Of a DNA stretch of 64,000 nucleotides, positions 18,601 through 27,495 are shown piece after piece. The notes under the pieces were generated by a model, which was not told where the DNA came from, did no database searches, and saw only the letters and a program-made list of their open reading frames with translations. The position numbers and the translations under genes are program-made. This stretch comes from CAYLZW01 sp964388085 (lineage in GTDB: Bacteria > Myxococcota > UBA727 > CAYLZW01), in contig CAYLZW010000003.1 in assembly GCA_964388085.1 (NCBI GenBank), positions 1 to 64,000 of the forward strand. Direction: 5' to 3'. Within the stretch, counting starts at the first letter, position 1. Every line of letters starts with the position of its first letter.

Positions 18601-19107
18601 GCGCTCGACGCCTTCGATCGCTCGGGTCAGCTCGCGAACGTCGTCGCCGCGCGCTGCTATCTAGCGAACGCGTACATCGCCAAGAACGCCCTCGACGACG
18701 CTGAGCAGGTGCTCCGCGTGGCGGCCAAGCGCCTGCCCGCCGACGGGCTCGCGAACGCGCGCGCCGAGGTCTATTGCTCGCAAGGCAATCTGTTCTCCGC
18801 GCGGAACGATTTCAAGCGCGGCCGCATCGCCTACCTGCACGCCATCGCGCTCTGCCGCAGCTCGCACGACAAGTTCTCGCTCGGCGAGGCCACCGTCGGC
18901 TACGGGCAGTTGCTGCTTCGCTTCAAGAAGCCTGGACGAGCCCTGCGCATGGCCAAGCGCGCGGAGACCATCTTCATCGACCTCGACGCCCGCGGACAGA
19001 TGAAGCGCTTGAAGCCGCTCTTGAACGCCGCCGAGGGGCTCGCGCCGGGCGCCGCTCCAGCGAAGAAGGGCAAGGCCACGCCGCGAAAGAGCCGCGCCGC
19101 GCCCTGA
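15610..19107 (+). CDS. Ser/Thr protein kinase fused to AAA ATPase and TPR array
   Basis: Residues 1-270 are a Hanks-type kinase: glycine loop LGEGAAGKVFRAED, lysine VALKML, catalytic loop HRDLKPAN, metal motif DFGL and activation segment GTPPYLASEV. All catalytic residues are present, so it should be active. Residues ~280-520 are an AAA_16-type ATPase with P-loop EGDDGVGKSR. The rest (to 1165) is a helical TPR region with several clear repeats (LYVAKGEYDRAIDHLKAALD-like). Family knowledge: such three-part kinases are typical of Myxococcota and act in signalling. The start has TAGGCT 7 bases before the ATG and no convincing ribosome-binding site. No membrane segment is visible, so it is likely cytoplasmic. 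Substrate unknown. Confidence 0.92.
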   Translation: MQVGDIVDGRFRLLELLGEGAAGKVFRAEDLGRNNMFVALKMLHAKDPRWENFFRREFDVLSKLHHPNLVSVYDFGPAPEENTFYFTQELVVGKPLLDIVAGKKIDEVAALFIEICRALEFIHGHGVLHRDLKPANILVQMHAEPGERVRVLDFGLWRELDPTPQKGARWAGTPPYLASEVLRGYGHSISADLYAVGVTLFQAVTRKLPHGRGTPQELLAARKAAAPDLVGVVSRPIAELVGRLLDEEPKKRPATAAEVAASLSVVVPHHTLAMPITLGRARLVGREQEQAQLLQALGAVRERRPEAPRLIVVEGDDGVGKSRLANEMKATVQLEGGRSAVGRCMEDVRWSYRPIADLVRAMTPVAARATFSEREKQVVERLCPEMGDEPADLSNPLPRHERERFHQMATELFLNLGAAKPCVLVIEDISYCDAGSAALLSAVLRRAKEAQVLVVVTAGPAATHGPVPRELIEAAGRDVLRIPLMPLPREGVGRLIAALLGVAEVPDALTDTVAAHSKGNPLLVEELVALFIDRGEIKRGERGWALDEFDTAAAAPTALLEVLSERVARLGENERRSLSALAVFNRPSGPKLLSAIGGITRAEVRQALSSAESQGLIRVVGEEEGRPRVVFRHPQIRDVLLEDLRRGGVLKMWHHTAAEVLEERSEERGGADAIAETLAHHYEQAGMAEPALRWLIRAAEHALQSFGFDDAINLARRASRLLLKARADIETVVTCDLLVAKGLLFSGRIPEARAFLEGAVARADAVQAPEAFGELHVWLGRACNQMGAVEQGARSTDRALELLSREEHPLAYARLLLAKGELNQRVDPANALTDTETALRLMPEPRDVGDELNAFEVLTVAAYYAGDRERSIKYARHRVKLSDRAARPLEKITALRQLATALGVTGQRLDARKHLNSALKLAQDSGYKVEEALLVKALGDQLFVSGQYKEAIVRFQQAAKLSAQMGQQADRADALKYLGECYLAKGEYDRAIDHLKAALDAFDRSGQLANVVAARCYLANAYIAKNALDDAEQVLRVAAKRLPADGLANARAEVYCSQGNLFSARNDFKRGRIAYLHAIALCRSSHDKFSLGEATVGYGQLLLRFKKPGRALRMAKRAETIFIDLDARGQMKRLKPLLNAAEGLAPGAAPAKKGKATPRKSRAAP

Positions 19108-19203
19108 GCTCCCGAGAGAGGCCGGTGCTCCTCGCCCCCCACGGGGCACGAGCGCGTCGCCCGGTCCTGACGCGCAGGCGGCGAGGCGCTATCTCTCCAG
19201 GCC

Positions 19204-22200
19204 ATGACGCCCTCCGCCCATCCCTCCGCTCGGAAGCCCCGGCCGCTCAAGATCGTCCTCGGCGCCCTGGTCGCCGTCGTCGTCCTCTTGGGCATCGCCA
19301 CCCTGTTCATCGACGTGGACGCGCTCGTCGAGTCGCGCAAGCCGGAGCTCTTGCAGAAGGCGTCCGACGCCGTGGGCCGGCAGGTCAGCGTCGGCGACAT
19401 CGACGCCCGCCTCCTGCCTGACTTCGGCGCCACCGTGCGCGGCCTGAAGGTCGCGGGCCCGACGGCCGAGTCGCCCGCGCTCCTCGAGGTGGGCGCCGCC
19501 GAGCTGCGCTTCTCCCTCTGGAAGGCCATCGTCTCCCTCGGCAAGGACCTCGAGGTCACCGCGCTCGAGCTGCGCGAGGTGAAGGCGCACGTGGCCCGCG
19601 CCGCCGACGGGAGCTGGAGCTTCGACGACATCCTCGCGCGGCAGCAGGACGCGCCCGCCGACGAGGGGCCGACGGATCTGTCCTTCCTCGAGGGGGCGCG
19701 CGTCGAGCGGGCGGCGATCCTGAACGCAGACATCACGCTCGACGACGCGAAGCTCGGCCGGCCGCTCAAGGCGGAGGCGACCCAGCTCGTGCTGACGGAC
19801 GTACGCCTCGGCGCGCCGCTCGCCGCCGAGCTGCAGACCACGCTCGTCGACGGGCACAAGCGCACGCCCGTGAACCTGCGCGCGAAGCTCGCGGAGCTCC
19901 CGAAGACGCTCTCCTTCGAGCCCTTTCCCGAGCTCGCCGCCGCGCTGACCTTGGGGGAGCTCGAGGTCGGACCGTGGGGCGCGTTGCTGCCGAGCGACAC
20001 CCTCGCGCCCGCGGCCGGCACCCTGAGCGCCGACGTGAAGGTCGACGCGGGCAAGGACTTGAGCACGTTCCAGGGCAGCGGCACCGTCAAGGCCAGCCAG
20101 CTCGTGCTCGCGCAGCGCGGCAAGCGCGGGCAGGTGCTCGACGCCGACGTGGCCTTTGACGTCGACGTGGACACCAAGGCGCCGCGCTACCTCGTGCGCT
20201 CGCTGAAGGTGCAGGGCACGGGCATGGACATCACGGGCAGCGCCGACGCGAACAGCGCCTCGCTCGCCGGCGTGAAGACCGCCGACGTCAAGGCGACGAT
20301 TCAGGATCTGCAGCGCGTGCTCGCGGTGCTCCCGCCGGGCAGCGCCGCGTTGCCCGAGGAGCTCACGCTAAAGGGTCCGGTGCAGGCGCGGCTCGTCGGC
20401 AACGCACAGAGCGTCGACCTGACGGTGAACCTCGACCAGGCGCGGGTCGCGTGGGCGGAGAGCTTCGACAAGGCGCCGGGGAGAGCGCTGAACCTGACCC
20501 TGAAGGGGACGCGAAAGGGCGACGTGCTCGCCGTGGAGCCCTTCGCGCTGCAGGTCGACAGCGCGCGCATCGGCGGCAGTCTCGGGCTGCCCATGGACGA
20601 GGACGCGCCGCTCTCGGCGGACATCCAGAGCGGCGCGGTGACGTTCGCGTCGCTGAAGGAGATCGTGCCGCCCTTCGCCGAGGCTTTGCGCAAGGGCAAC
20701 AACGTCGACGGCACCTTCTCGCTGCAGGCGAGCGCGAAGTCCGCGAACGGCAAGCAGGACGCGCGCGTGCTGGTCTCGCTCGACAGCGTCGACGTGAACC
20801 TCGCGCAGGCGAGCGCGCGCGGCGCCGCGAAGCTCGAGGCGGTGCTCGCCCCGAAGGACGGCGTCATCGACCTCCGCGCGCTGGCGGATCTGACGCAGCT
20901 CGCGCTCTCGAGCGTCGGCGAGGACGGCGCCAAGGTGCTCGACAAGCCGGCCGGCATGCCGACGCGGCTCGAGGTCGCGCTGACGAAGACCGACGAGCGC
21001 GCCGACGTCCAGAAGGCGCTGCTCGCGCTCGGGCAGACGAAGGTGACGGCGACGGGGCAGGCATCGGGCTTGAACACCGACAGCCCGACGCTCAACCTGG
21101 ACTTCGGCAGCGTGGACGTGGCGTTCGACGACCTGCGCAAGACGCTGCCGGGCGCCGACACCTTGCCGGCGGGAGGGAGGCTGCGGGGACAGGTGAAGGT
21201 GGCGGGCTCTCCGGAGGCGCTGTCGACGCTCGAGATCCTCGCCAAGCAGCTCGACCTCGCGTTCGGCAGCTCCAGCTTGAAGGGCGACGTCACGGTCCGA
21301 AACCTCGACGAGCCACGCGTCGACACGAACCTGACGTCGTTGAAGCTGGCCTTCGACGACGTGCGCGCGCTCGCGGACACGGACGCCCTGCCGGCCGGCG
21401 GACGCTACGAGGGCGCGCTGCGGCTCTCCGTGGACAGCGCGGATCTCTCGACGCTGAAGGCCGATCTGAAGGCCGACCGGTTGCGCGTCGGGCGCTCGCA
21501 GCTGAGCGGTACCGCCAAGCTCGAGGATCTCGAGCGGCCCACCTTCGCCTTCGACTTCAGCGGCAACGACGTCGACATCGACGAGCTGCTGGCGCTGCTC
21601 GGGGCCGAGGGAGACGAGAGCGCGAGCGCTACGCAAAAGACCCCGGACGAGAACCCGCACGGCCTGTCGGCGAAGGCGCGCGCCGCGCTCAAGAAGACCA
21701 ACGGCGAGGGCTCCATCCGCGCGACCAGCGTCGTCTTCAAAGACATCCCCCTGCAGGACTTCAGGGGCCAGCTCACCATGAAGAGCGGCGTGGCGACCTT
21801 CGAGGCGCTCGACTTCAAGCTCTATGGCGGCACGGTGTCGGCCAAGGGCACGACGCTCGATCTCCCCGCCAAGCACATGGGCTACGGCCTGAAGCTCGAC
21901 GTCACGCGCATGGACCTCGGCAAGGCGCTGGCAGCGCACACCGATCTCGACGGCGTCTTCCGGGGCGAGGTCTCCGAGGCCATCGATCTGACGGGCGCCG
22001 GTCTGACCAAGAAGGATCTCATCACGACGCTGACGGGGCCGACGGTGTTCCGAACGGACTCGCTCACCATCGCGGGGCTCGACGTGCTGACGCCCATCGT
22101 GCAGATCCTCGAGCAGGCATCCAAGACCATCCCGGGCACGCCGACCATCGCGGGCAAGTCCTCACCCGACACGAGCTTGCGTGACGTCGAGGCGTGGCTG

Positions 22201-22836
22201 CGCTTCCTCGGCGGCAAGATGGAGCTCGAGAAGCCGCTCACGACGAAGACGGCCTTCGGCAGCATCACCTTCACGGGCCACGCGTTCCTCGACACGCGCC
22301 TCGACCTCGAGGCGTTGGTGCGGCTCAGCCCGGCGACCATCGCGCAGTGGACCCGCAACAAGGTGAAGCCGGCGGCCGCCGTCGAGGTGCCGCTCAAGAT
22401 CGGCGGCACCTGGAAGCGGCCGCTCATCACCGGCATCGACGCGGGCAAGCTCGTGCAGGCCGTGCTGGGCGTCGCGCTCACCGGCGCCCTCGGCGGCATC
22501 GCGGGCGACGCGCAGGAGCAGGCGGGAGCGATCCTCGACGAGGCCAAGGAACAGGTGCTCGACCGCGCGCAAGGCGAGGTGAACCGCCGTCGCCAGCAGG
22601 CCGAGTCCGCCGTCAGCGACCGTGTCGACGACGCCAAGAAGAGGGCCGAGGACGCGAAGAAGCGCGCGGAGGCCGAAGCGAAGAAGAAGGCCGACGACGC
22701 CAAAAGGAAGGCCGAGGCCGCCGCGAAGAAGAAGGCGGACGACCTCAAGAAGAAGGCGGAGAAGGAAGCGAAGAAGAAGAAGGACGCCGCGAAGAAGAAG
22801 GCCGAGGAGGAGGCCAAGAAGCTGCTCGGGTTCTGA
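19204..22836 (+). CDS. AsmA-like large membrane-anchored protein with Lys/Ala-rich C-terminal tail
   Basis: The 1210-residue protein has an N-terminal signal anchor (about residues 15-40) followed by the typical AsmA opening (RQVSVGDIDARLLPDF; VRGLKVAGP). A very long repetitive beta region continues to about residue 1080, including the AsmA-type C-terminal segment with VFRTDSLTIAGLDVL. Family knowledge: AsmA-like proteins are bridge-like lipid-transfer proteins with a hydrophobic groove spanning the periplasm. Residues ~1115-1205 form a Lys/Ala/Glu-rich coiled coil like that in TolA, which is unusual for this family. A CTGACG / 17 bases / TATCTC promoter-like pair sits 8 bases before the ATG. 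The strand is purine-rich in the tail. Confidence 0.85.
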   Translation: MTPSAHPSARKPRPLKIVLGALVAVVVLLGIATLFIDVDALVESRKPELLQKASDAVGRQVSVGDIDARLLPDFGATVRGLKVAGPTAESPALLEVGAAELRFSLWKAIVSLGKDLEVTALELREVKAHVARAADGSWSFDDILARQQDAPADEGPTDLSFLEGARVERAAILNADITLDDAKLGRPLKAEATQLVLTDVRLGAPLAAELQTTLVDGHKRTPVNLRAKLAELPKTLSFEPFPELAAALTLGELEVGPWGALLPSDTLAPAAGTLSADVKVDAGKDLSTFQGSGTVKASQLVLAQRGKRGQVLDADVAFDVDVDTKAPRYLVRSLKVQGTGMDITGSADANSASLAGVKTADVKATIQDLQRVLAVLPPGSAALPEELTLKGPVQARLVGNAQSVDLTVNLDQARVAWAESFDKAPGRALNLTLKGTRKGDVLAVEPFALQVDSARIGGSLGLPMDEDAPLSADIQSGAVTFASLKEIVPPFAEALRKGNNVDGTFSLQASAKSANGKQDARVLVSLDSVDVNLAQASARGAAKLEAVLAPKDGVIDLRALADLTQLALSSVGEDGAKVLDKPAGMPTRLEVALTKTDERADVQKALLALGQTKVTATGQASGLNTDSPTLNLDFGSVDVAFDDLRKTLPGADTLPAGGRLRGQVKVAGSPEALSTLEILAKQLDLAFGSSSLKGDVTVRNLDEPRVDTNLTSLKLAFDDVRALADTDALPAGGRYEGALRLSVDSADLSTLKADLKADRLRVGRSQLSGTAKLEDLERPTFAFDFSGNDVDIDELLALLGAEGDESASATQKTPDENPHGLSAKARAALKKTNGEGSIRATSVVFKDIPLQDFRGQLTMKSGVATFEALDFKLYGGTVSAKGTTLDLPAKHMGYGLKLDVTRMDLGKALAAHTDLDGVFRGEVSEAIDLTGAGLTKKDLITTLTGPTVFRTDSLTIAGLDVLTPIVQILEQASKTIPGTPTIAGKSSPDTSLRDVEAWLRFLGGKMELEKPLTTKTAFGSITFTGHAFLDTRLDLEALVRLSPATIAQWTRNKVKPAAAVEVPLKIGGTWKRPLITGIDAGKLVQAVLGVALTGALGGIAGDAQEQAGAILDEAKEQVLDRAQGEVNRRRQQAESAVSDRVDDAKKRAEDAKKRAEAEAKKKADDAKRKAEAAAKKKADDLKKKAEKEAKKKKDAAKKKAEEEAKKLLGF

Positions 22837-22956
22837 TGAGCTGCCGGGCACCGCTCGACGACGTTGCAGGAGCTCGCGCAAGCCGCACAGCCTCATGTGC
22901 TCGCGCGAGCGTCGTCGCGGCCACGCCTACGACATCGTCTGGTGTAAACGCAGCGG
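22837..22956. other. Convergent intergenic region with nested dyad
   Basis: The 120 bases between the AsmA-like gene and the convergent beta-rich gene hold a 12-base perfect palindrome GCTCGCGCGAGC (22899-22910), with outer arms CGACGACG (22856-22863) and CGTCGTCG (22910-22917). No T-tract follows, so a terminator role is uncertain. Confidence 0.4.
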
Positions 22957-24681
22957 TCAACCGACGCCGACGCCATCTGCGTCGACGCTGCGCAGCGCCA
23001 TGGACAGGCCTTCGAGCGTCAGGTGCCCGTTCTCGTCGAGCGAGAAGCCGCCGTGGACGGCAGCGCTCCCTCTGGGGAGCTCGACGAGCTCGCCGAAGAG
23101 CACGGCGGGATCGCTGCCGGCCTCGACGTGTCCGCGCCCGCGCAGCGTCGGCCAGCGCTGTCCGGGCCGCAGCTCGACGGACGTGAGCGACAGCCTGCCT
23201 TGCGCGCCCGAGGAGAAGCGCACGGCCGCCTTCGGGCCGAGCGGGAGCTGCCCGGAGTGAAAGCGCAGGCGTAGGTCTCCCTCGGCCACCAGCGCGTCGA
23301 GTCCCTCCTCGCTGGCGGCGATCTGCGTGATGCGCAGATCCGCGTCGCTGCCCGCCGCGAGGCGAGCCTGAAGCTCACCGAGGCGGGCGGAGCCGCTCTC
23401 CACGTCGACGTGCAGCAGCAGCTCGCCCGTGAAGGCGACGCCGAAATCGGTGCCGGCCTTGAGCTGTCCGCTGGCCTTCGCGCTCACGAGCGAGGCGGCC
23501 GCGTCGGCGATGCCGAGGTCGAGCGCGAGATCCCTGCAGGCGGCCGCGGCGCCGTCGATGCCGAGCTCCGCCTCGACGTGGCTCTCTGAGACGCTCAGGT
23601 GGCCGAGCAGCACGGTCGGGCTCAGCTCCACCGTGGTCGGCCGCCCGCCGATGCGCGCCACCACGACGCTGCGCTCGAGGGCGCCGTGCAGATCGCCGGC
23701 GCGCACGTGAAAGCGAAGCCCGCCGGCCGCGCGCGAGAGCTCGAGGGTGGAGCGCCCGAGCGAGGAGGGGCCGAGCTCCAGATGCGAGCCGTCGCGCAGG
23801 GTCAGGCGCGCGCGCTTGACGTTCGCCTCGAAGCAGGTCGCGTCGAGGCGGACGTCACCGGAGGCCGCGGGCCCGTCGAGCTGTAGCGAGACGCTGCCGT
23901 TCGCGGCCAGCCCCTCGACGTCGAAGCCCACGCCGCGCACGTGCGCCTGCAGCACCTGTACGCGGCCGCGCACGGCGAGCCCGGAGACGGCGAAGTCGAC
24001 GTCGAGGCGGGTGTCGGGGCCGAGCAGCAGCTCGCCCGCGTCACCGAGGTGCAGCGGCTCGAGGCGCGGGATGACGTCGCGCGCCTCCACGAGCAGGCCG
24101 CTCGCGTCGAAGCCGCCGTCGTCGTCCCCCTCGCGCGGCGGTCGGTCCTCGAACACGAGCGCGATCAGCTCGTCGAGCGTGGCCGGGATGCGCGGTACCC
24201 GCGTGGTGAGCTGCGAGAGGTTTACGTCGGGGAAGCCGGCGATGTCGGCGATGACGTCGCCGTCGTCGTTCAGGTACAGGCCGCGGAAGGTCATGCCGAG
24301 CGGCAGCGAGATGGGCGGCTCGAGCGTGCCCTTGGTGGTCTCGCGCAAGATGGCGGCGTCCTTCACCTCCAGGTCGATGATGGCCTCGGTGCCCTCGCGC
24401 AGCTCGATGGCGAGCGGCCCGACGCGGAACGACCTCGCCGACAACTTCAGGCGCACGCGCGCGCGGCCGCTGTCGGCGTGCCGAAGCAGCTCCTTGAGCG
24501 CCAGCTCGCGCACGGCGGCGATCTCGAGCTCGTCGCTGACCTGCGGGGTGACGATGTCCGGCCGCTCGAGGCGCGCGCTGCCGTCGCCGCCGACGCTCGC
24601 GGAGAGGCCGGCCAGCGGGATGTCGACGCGCTCGGCGAAGAAGCTCAGCTCGGCGCCGTGGAGGCGGGAGGTGTTCGTCAT
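22957..24681 (-). CDS. Large beta-rich protein of unknown function
   Basis: ATG 24681 is preceded by GAGGGG six bases away and is preferred over TTG 24684. The 574-residue product has no signal peptide or membrane helix and alternates short hydrophobic strands, giving a repeated beta pattern with many LDLEVKDA-, FRGLYLNDDGDV- and VDIDFAVSGL-type segments. I do not recognise the family; the pattern resembles AsmA-type beta repeats, and the gene is convergent with one, but this is only a resemblance. The gap to the next gene upstream (DUF2079) is 10 bases, so it is probably co-transcribed with the glycan genes. Confidence 0.6.
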   Translation of the reverse strand: MTNTSRLHGAELSFFAERVDIPLAGLSASVGGDGSARLERPDIVTPQVSDELEIAAVRELALKELLRHADSGRARVRLKLSARSFRVGPLAIELREGTEAIIDLEVKDAAILRETTKGTLEPPISLPLGMTFRGLYLNDDGDVIADIAGFPDVNLSQLTTRVPRIPATLDELIALVFEDRPPREGDDDGGFDASGLLVEARDVIPRLEPLHLGDAGELLLGPDTRLDVDFAVSGLAVRGRVQVLQAHVRGVGFDVEGLAANGSVSLQLDGPAASGDVRLDATCFEANVKRARLTLRDGSHLELGPSSLGRSTLELSRAAGGLRFHVRAGDLHGALERSVVVARIGGRPTTVELSPTVLLGHLSVSESHVEAELGIDGAAAACRDLALDLGIADAAASLVSAKASGQLKAGTDFGVAFTGELLLHVDVESGSARLGELQARLAAGSDADLRITQIAASEEGLDALVAEGDLRLRFHSGQLPLGPKAAVRFSSGAQGRLSLTSVELRPGQRWPTLRGRGHVEAGSDPAVLFGELVELPRGSAAVHGGFSLDENGHLTLEGLSMALRSVDADGVGVG

Positions 24682-24691
24682 CAATGTCCCC

Positions 24692-26653
24692 TCAACGACC
24701 CAGCGCCTCTAGCAGCGCGTCGCTCGGCGCGACCGCGGCGGCGTCGCTCGCGCCCGGCTTCTGGAACACGACCGTGGTGCCTTCGGAGAAGATCAGCGTC
24801 CAGCGCTCGTCGTCGAGGAGACGCTTCACGAGGCGCACCACGTAGCGCTTGTCGTGCGGCCACGGACCCTCGAGCGGGTTCAACACGATGTAGTCGGCGC
24901 GCGGCAGGAACTTCTCGTACGGCTGCCAGATGAATTGGCGCAGCGCGAGGTGCGGCAGGAAGTGGTTCTGCGCGACCACGGGCGCGTCGTCGGGGATGAG
25001 CGCGAGCGCGCGGTTGTTGATGGCCACGCCTTCGGCCGTCGAGAAGTACGGCTTGTGGAGCGTGCCGAGCTCGATGCCGGAGGGCGAGGCCGCGAACGAG
25101 CCGAGCGTGGAGAGCACCAGGAAGAGCCCAAAGCTCACGTCGAGGACGCCGGGCGCGCTCAAGCGACGCAGCGCGCCGCTGCCGCTCTCGGAGCGCGCGG
25201 CCAGAAAGCCGGCCACGCGCTCGTAGCCGCGCAGCGACGCGTAGGCGCAGATGGACACGAGCACGAGCGAGTAGTGGTAGTGGAGGCCCCACATCTCGCG
25301 CTTGTCCGAGAGGAAGCGCTCGACCAGGTTCGGCAGCGCCAGCCAGAGCGCGCCGGGAGACAGGAAGGGCAGGAAGCCGAAGCCGCCGAAGGTGATGAGC
25401 AGCGTCGTGGCCTTCTGCTCGGGCGAGACGAGGGCTGTGAGCACCTTGCCCGGGTGACGCGCCATGTTGGCGACGCCCTCGCCGAGGCTGTCGCCGAAGG
25501 CGCCGAAGCGCGCCAGGTGGATCATCCCCTTCGAGTGCTCCTCGAGGAAGTGCGGCTGCATCCAGCCGACGACGAACCAGAAGGAGGCGAGGCAGACGAC
25601 GGCGATGGCGGCGCCCTCGAGCCGGCGCCCTGGCCGCGTCAGGAGCAGCCAGCCGCCGACAGCGCCCGCGTAGAGGATCGACGACTCCTTGCAGGCGAAC
25701 ACGAGCACGAGGCCGAGGTAGGCGAGCCAGCGACGGTTCGTGTCGAAGCCGAGGATGGCGAGAAACAAGCCGAGCGGGACGGGCGCGATCTCGTGGAAGT
25801 CGAAGTTGATCATGCTCTGCGTGCCCACCGCGAACAGGTACGCGAGGTTCAAGCCGAGCACGGCGAAGGGCCCGAGGCCGCCGCGTCGAGCGAGCGCCGC
25901 CAGCGGGAAGGTGGCGCAGGCGACCACCAGGGCCTGCGCGACGAGCAGCAGCCAATCGACGCCGAGCCACGCGAGCGGCGCGAACAGGTACAGCACCGGC
26001 ATGAAGTGGTTCGTGCCGCCCCAGAAGTGCGCGTCGCCGAGGACGCTCGAGATCTGCGGCTTGCCGAAGCCGAGGATGAAGATGTTGTGGTTGTAGCAGC
26101 CCATGTCCCACGAGCCGCTGCCGAAGCTCTCGTGCCGGGTCACGCTCCACACGACGTACACGACGACGGCGAGCGCGGTGGGCAGGTACACGGACGCGCG
26201 CTCGAACGAGAGCGCCCGCCGCGAGACGAAGCCGGCGCAGCGCTCGCCCACGAGGACGCCGATCGAGAGCGCGGCGCACACGGCCAGGAACGCCGCCGGG
26301 ATCATCGTGGTGGGGCCGGACACAACGCGCAGGACGAGCGCGAGGCCGGACACGGCGCCGAGCAGCCGCGTCCCGCGCTCGAGCAGCAGCTTCCGCCACG
26401 ACGACACCAGCGCAGAGAGCAGCAGCGCCACGACGACGGTGCCGAGCATCATCGCTTCCATGGCGTCGAGGTGCGCGTCGATCCGGCTCGGGCTCTTGAG
26501 CGCGCCAAGGTTCACGCGCGCGCCGAACGTCACCGACCAGAGCGCGAGGCCGAACAGCGCCGCGCTGCCGAGGTAGGAGGCCCACGAGAACGCACGCTCG
26601 GCCGTGGCGCTCAGGGGACCCGCACCCCGGGCCCGCGGCGGCTCCGTCGTCAC
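24692..26653 (-). CDS. DUF2079 polytopic membrane protein
   Basis: The 653-residue product has about twelve hydrophobic helices and contains the DUF2079 (PF09852) signatures: GCYNHNIFILGF, TNHFMPVLYLFAPL and NFDFHEIAPVPLG. Family knowledge: DUF2079 proteins belong to the GT-C-type fold group and are suspected membrane glycosyltransferases, but no activity is proven. Conserved Asp/His residues sit in the periplasmic-loop-like segments (WDMGCYNHN and FDFHE). Start GTG 26653 overlaps the methyltransferase stop (GTGA), and a TGA at 24692 ends it 10 bases before the next gene. It is likely part of an envelope glycan operon. An alternative start farther upstream would sit inside the methyltransferase gene. 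Confidence 0.85.
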   Translation of the reverse strand: MTTEPPRARGAGPLSATAERAFSWASYLGSAALFGLALWSVTFGARVNLGALKSPSRIDAHLDAMEAMMLGTVVVALLLSALVSSWRKLLLERGTRLLGAVSGLALVLRVVSGPTTMIPAAFLAVCAALSIGVLVGERCAGFVSRRALSFERASVYLPTALAVVVYVVWSVTRHESFGSGSWDMGCYNHNIFILGFGKPQISSVLGDAHFWGGTNHFMPVLYLFAPLAWLGVDWLLLVAQALVVACATFPLAALARRGGLGPFAVLGLNLAYLFAVGTQSMINFDFHEIAPVPLGLFLAILGFDTNRRWLAYLGLVLVFACKESSILYAGAVGGWLLLTRPGRRLEGAAIAVVCLASFWFVVGWMQPHFLEEHSKGMIHLARFGAFGDSLGEGVANMARHPGKVLTALVSPEQKATTLLITFGGFGFLPFLSPGALWLALPNLVERFLSDKREMWGLHYHYSLVLVSICAYASLRGYERVAGFLAARSESGSGALRRLSAPGVLDVSFGLFLVLSTLGSFAASPSGIELGTLHKPYFSTAEGVAINNRALALIPDDAPVVAQNHFLPHLALRQFIWQPYEKFLPRADYIVLNPLEGPWPHDKRYVVRLVKRLLDDERWTLIFSEGTTVVFQKPGASDAAAVAPSDALLEALGR

Positions 26654-27411
26654 GGAGTCTTCTCGAGCAGGACGAAGAGCTGGCAGCCCGCCCGCGACGA
26701 GCGCAGGTTCAGGTGGTTCAGCCAGTACAGCGCCTCCGAGACGACGATCTGCTTGGCGCCGTACTGCGTGTTGCTGAAGTTCTTGAGCGCCCACTCGGCG
26801 TTGACGTTCGTCGCCCACTTGAGCGCGTAGTAGGTCGGGAAGCCCCAGTTGATGAGCCGCTTCACGCGAAAGCCGTTGCGAGAGGCGCGCGCGCCGATCT
26901 CTTTCGGCGTCGGGTGCGTCGTGTGGCCGAAGTGCTTCTCCGTCGGAAACACACGCCCCGTCGGGCAGGTGAGCAGGAGATGCCCGCCCGGGCGCAGCAT
27001 GCTCGCGAAGTGCCGGAAGGCGGCCTCCCGGTCGTCGAGGTGCTCGATGACCTCGCAGCTCACGATGCAGTCGAAGGTCTCCTCGAGCGCCCGCTTCTCG
27101 ACGTCGAGCGCGAAGAAGCGCAGGTCCGGGAAGCGGCGCTCGTTGGCCTCGACCACGGCCTCGCTCAGGTCGGCGCCCGCCAGCTTGGCGTCCGGGTAGC
27201 GCGCGTGCAGCGCGGACAACAGCTCGCCGTTGCCGCAGCCCACGTCGAGCAGCGAGACGTCGCCGCCGTCGAGGCGCGCGTCCTTCAAGAGCTCGAGCGT
27301 GAAGTGTCGCCGCCAGCGCGCGCCCGGGTTGTAGCGGATGAAGTCCCGCTGGCCTTCCCACACGCTGTCATAGAGCTCGCGGTTGTAGGCGCTCGCGCTC
27401 TTGCCTTGCAT
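26650..27411 (-). CDS. Class I SAM-dependent methyltransferase
   Basis: The 253-residue protein has SAM motif I (LLDVGCGNGELL) near residue 53, the acidic GADLSEAVVEAN motif, and the post-motif CEVIEHLDD. The C-terminal substrate region includes SNTQYGAKQIVVSEALYWL. No membrane segment. Its substrate is unknown. Because it overlaps the DUF2079 gene and sits among glycosyltransferases, a sugar or lipid-linked saccharide is a reasonable inference. The start ATG 27411 is the most upstream in-frame ATG; a weak upstream region has no obvious ribosome-binding site. The 84 bases between its start and the GT2 stop (27412-27495) hold nothing recognisable. Confidence 0.88.
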   Translation of the reverse strand: MQGKSASAYNRELYDSVWEGQRDFIRYNPGARWRRHFTLELLKDARLDGGDVSLLDVGCGNGELLSALHARYPDAKLAGADLSEAVVEANERRFPDLRFFALDVEKRALEETFDCIVSCEVIEHLDDREAAFRHFASMLRPGGHLLLTCPTGRVFPTEKHFGHTTHPTPKEIGARASRNGFRVKRLINWGFPTYYALKWATNVNAEWALKNFSNTQYGAKQIVVSEALYWLNHLNLRSSRAGCQLFVLLEKTP

Positions 27412-27495
27412 CGTCGTCGTCCCTGGCCTCTTGTCGGGCGGGTATGACAGCGGCCAGGGGCGCTCGCAACGGGTGCGCGTGCGGGAGGGCCGGGT

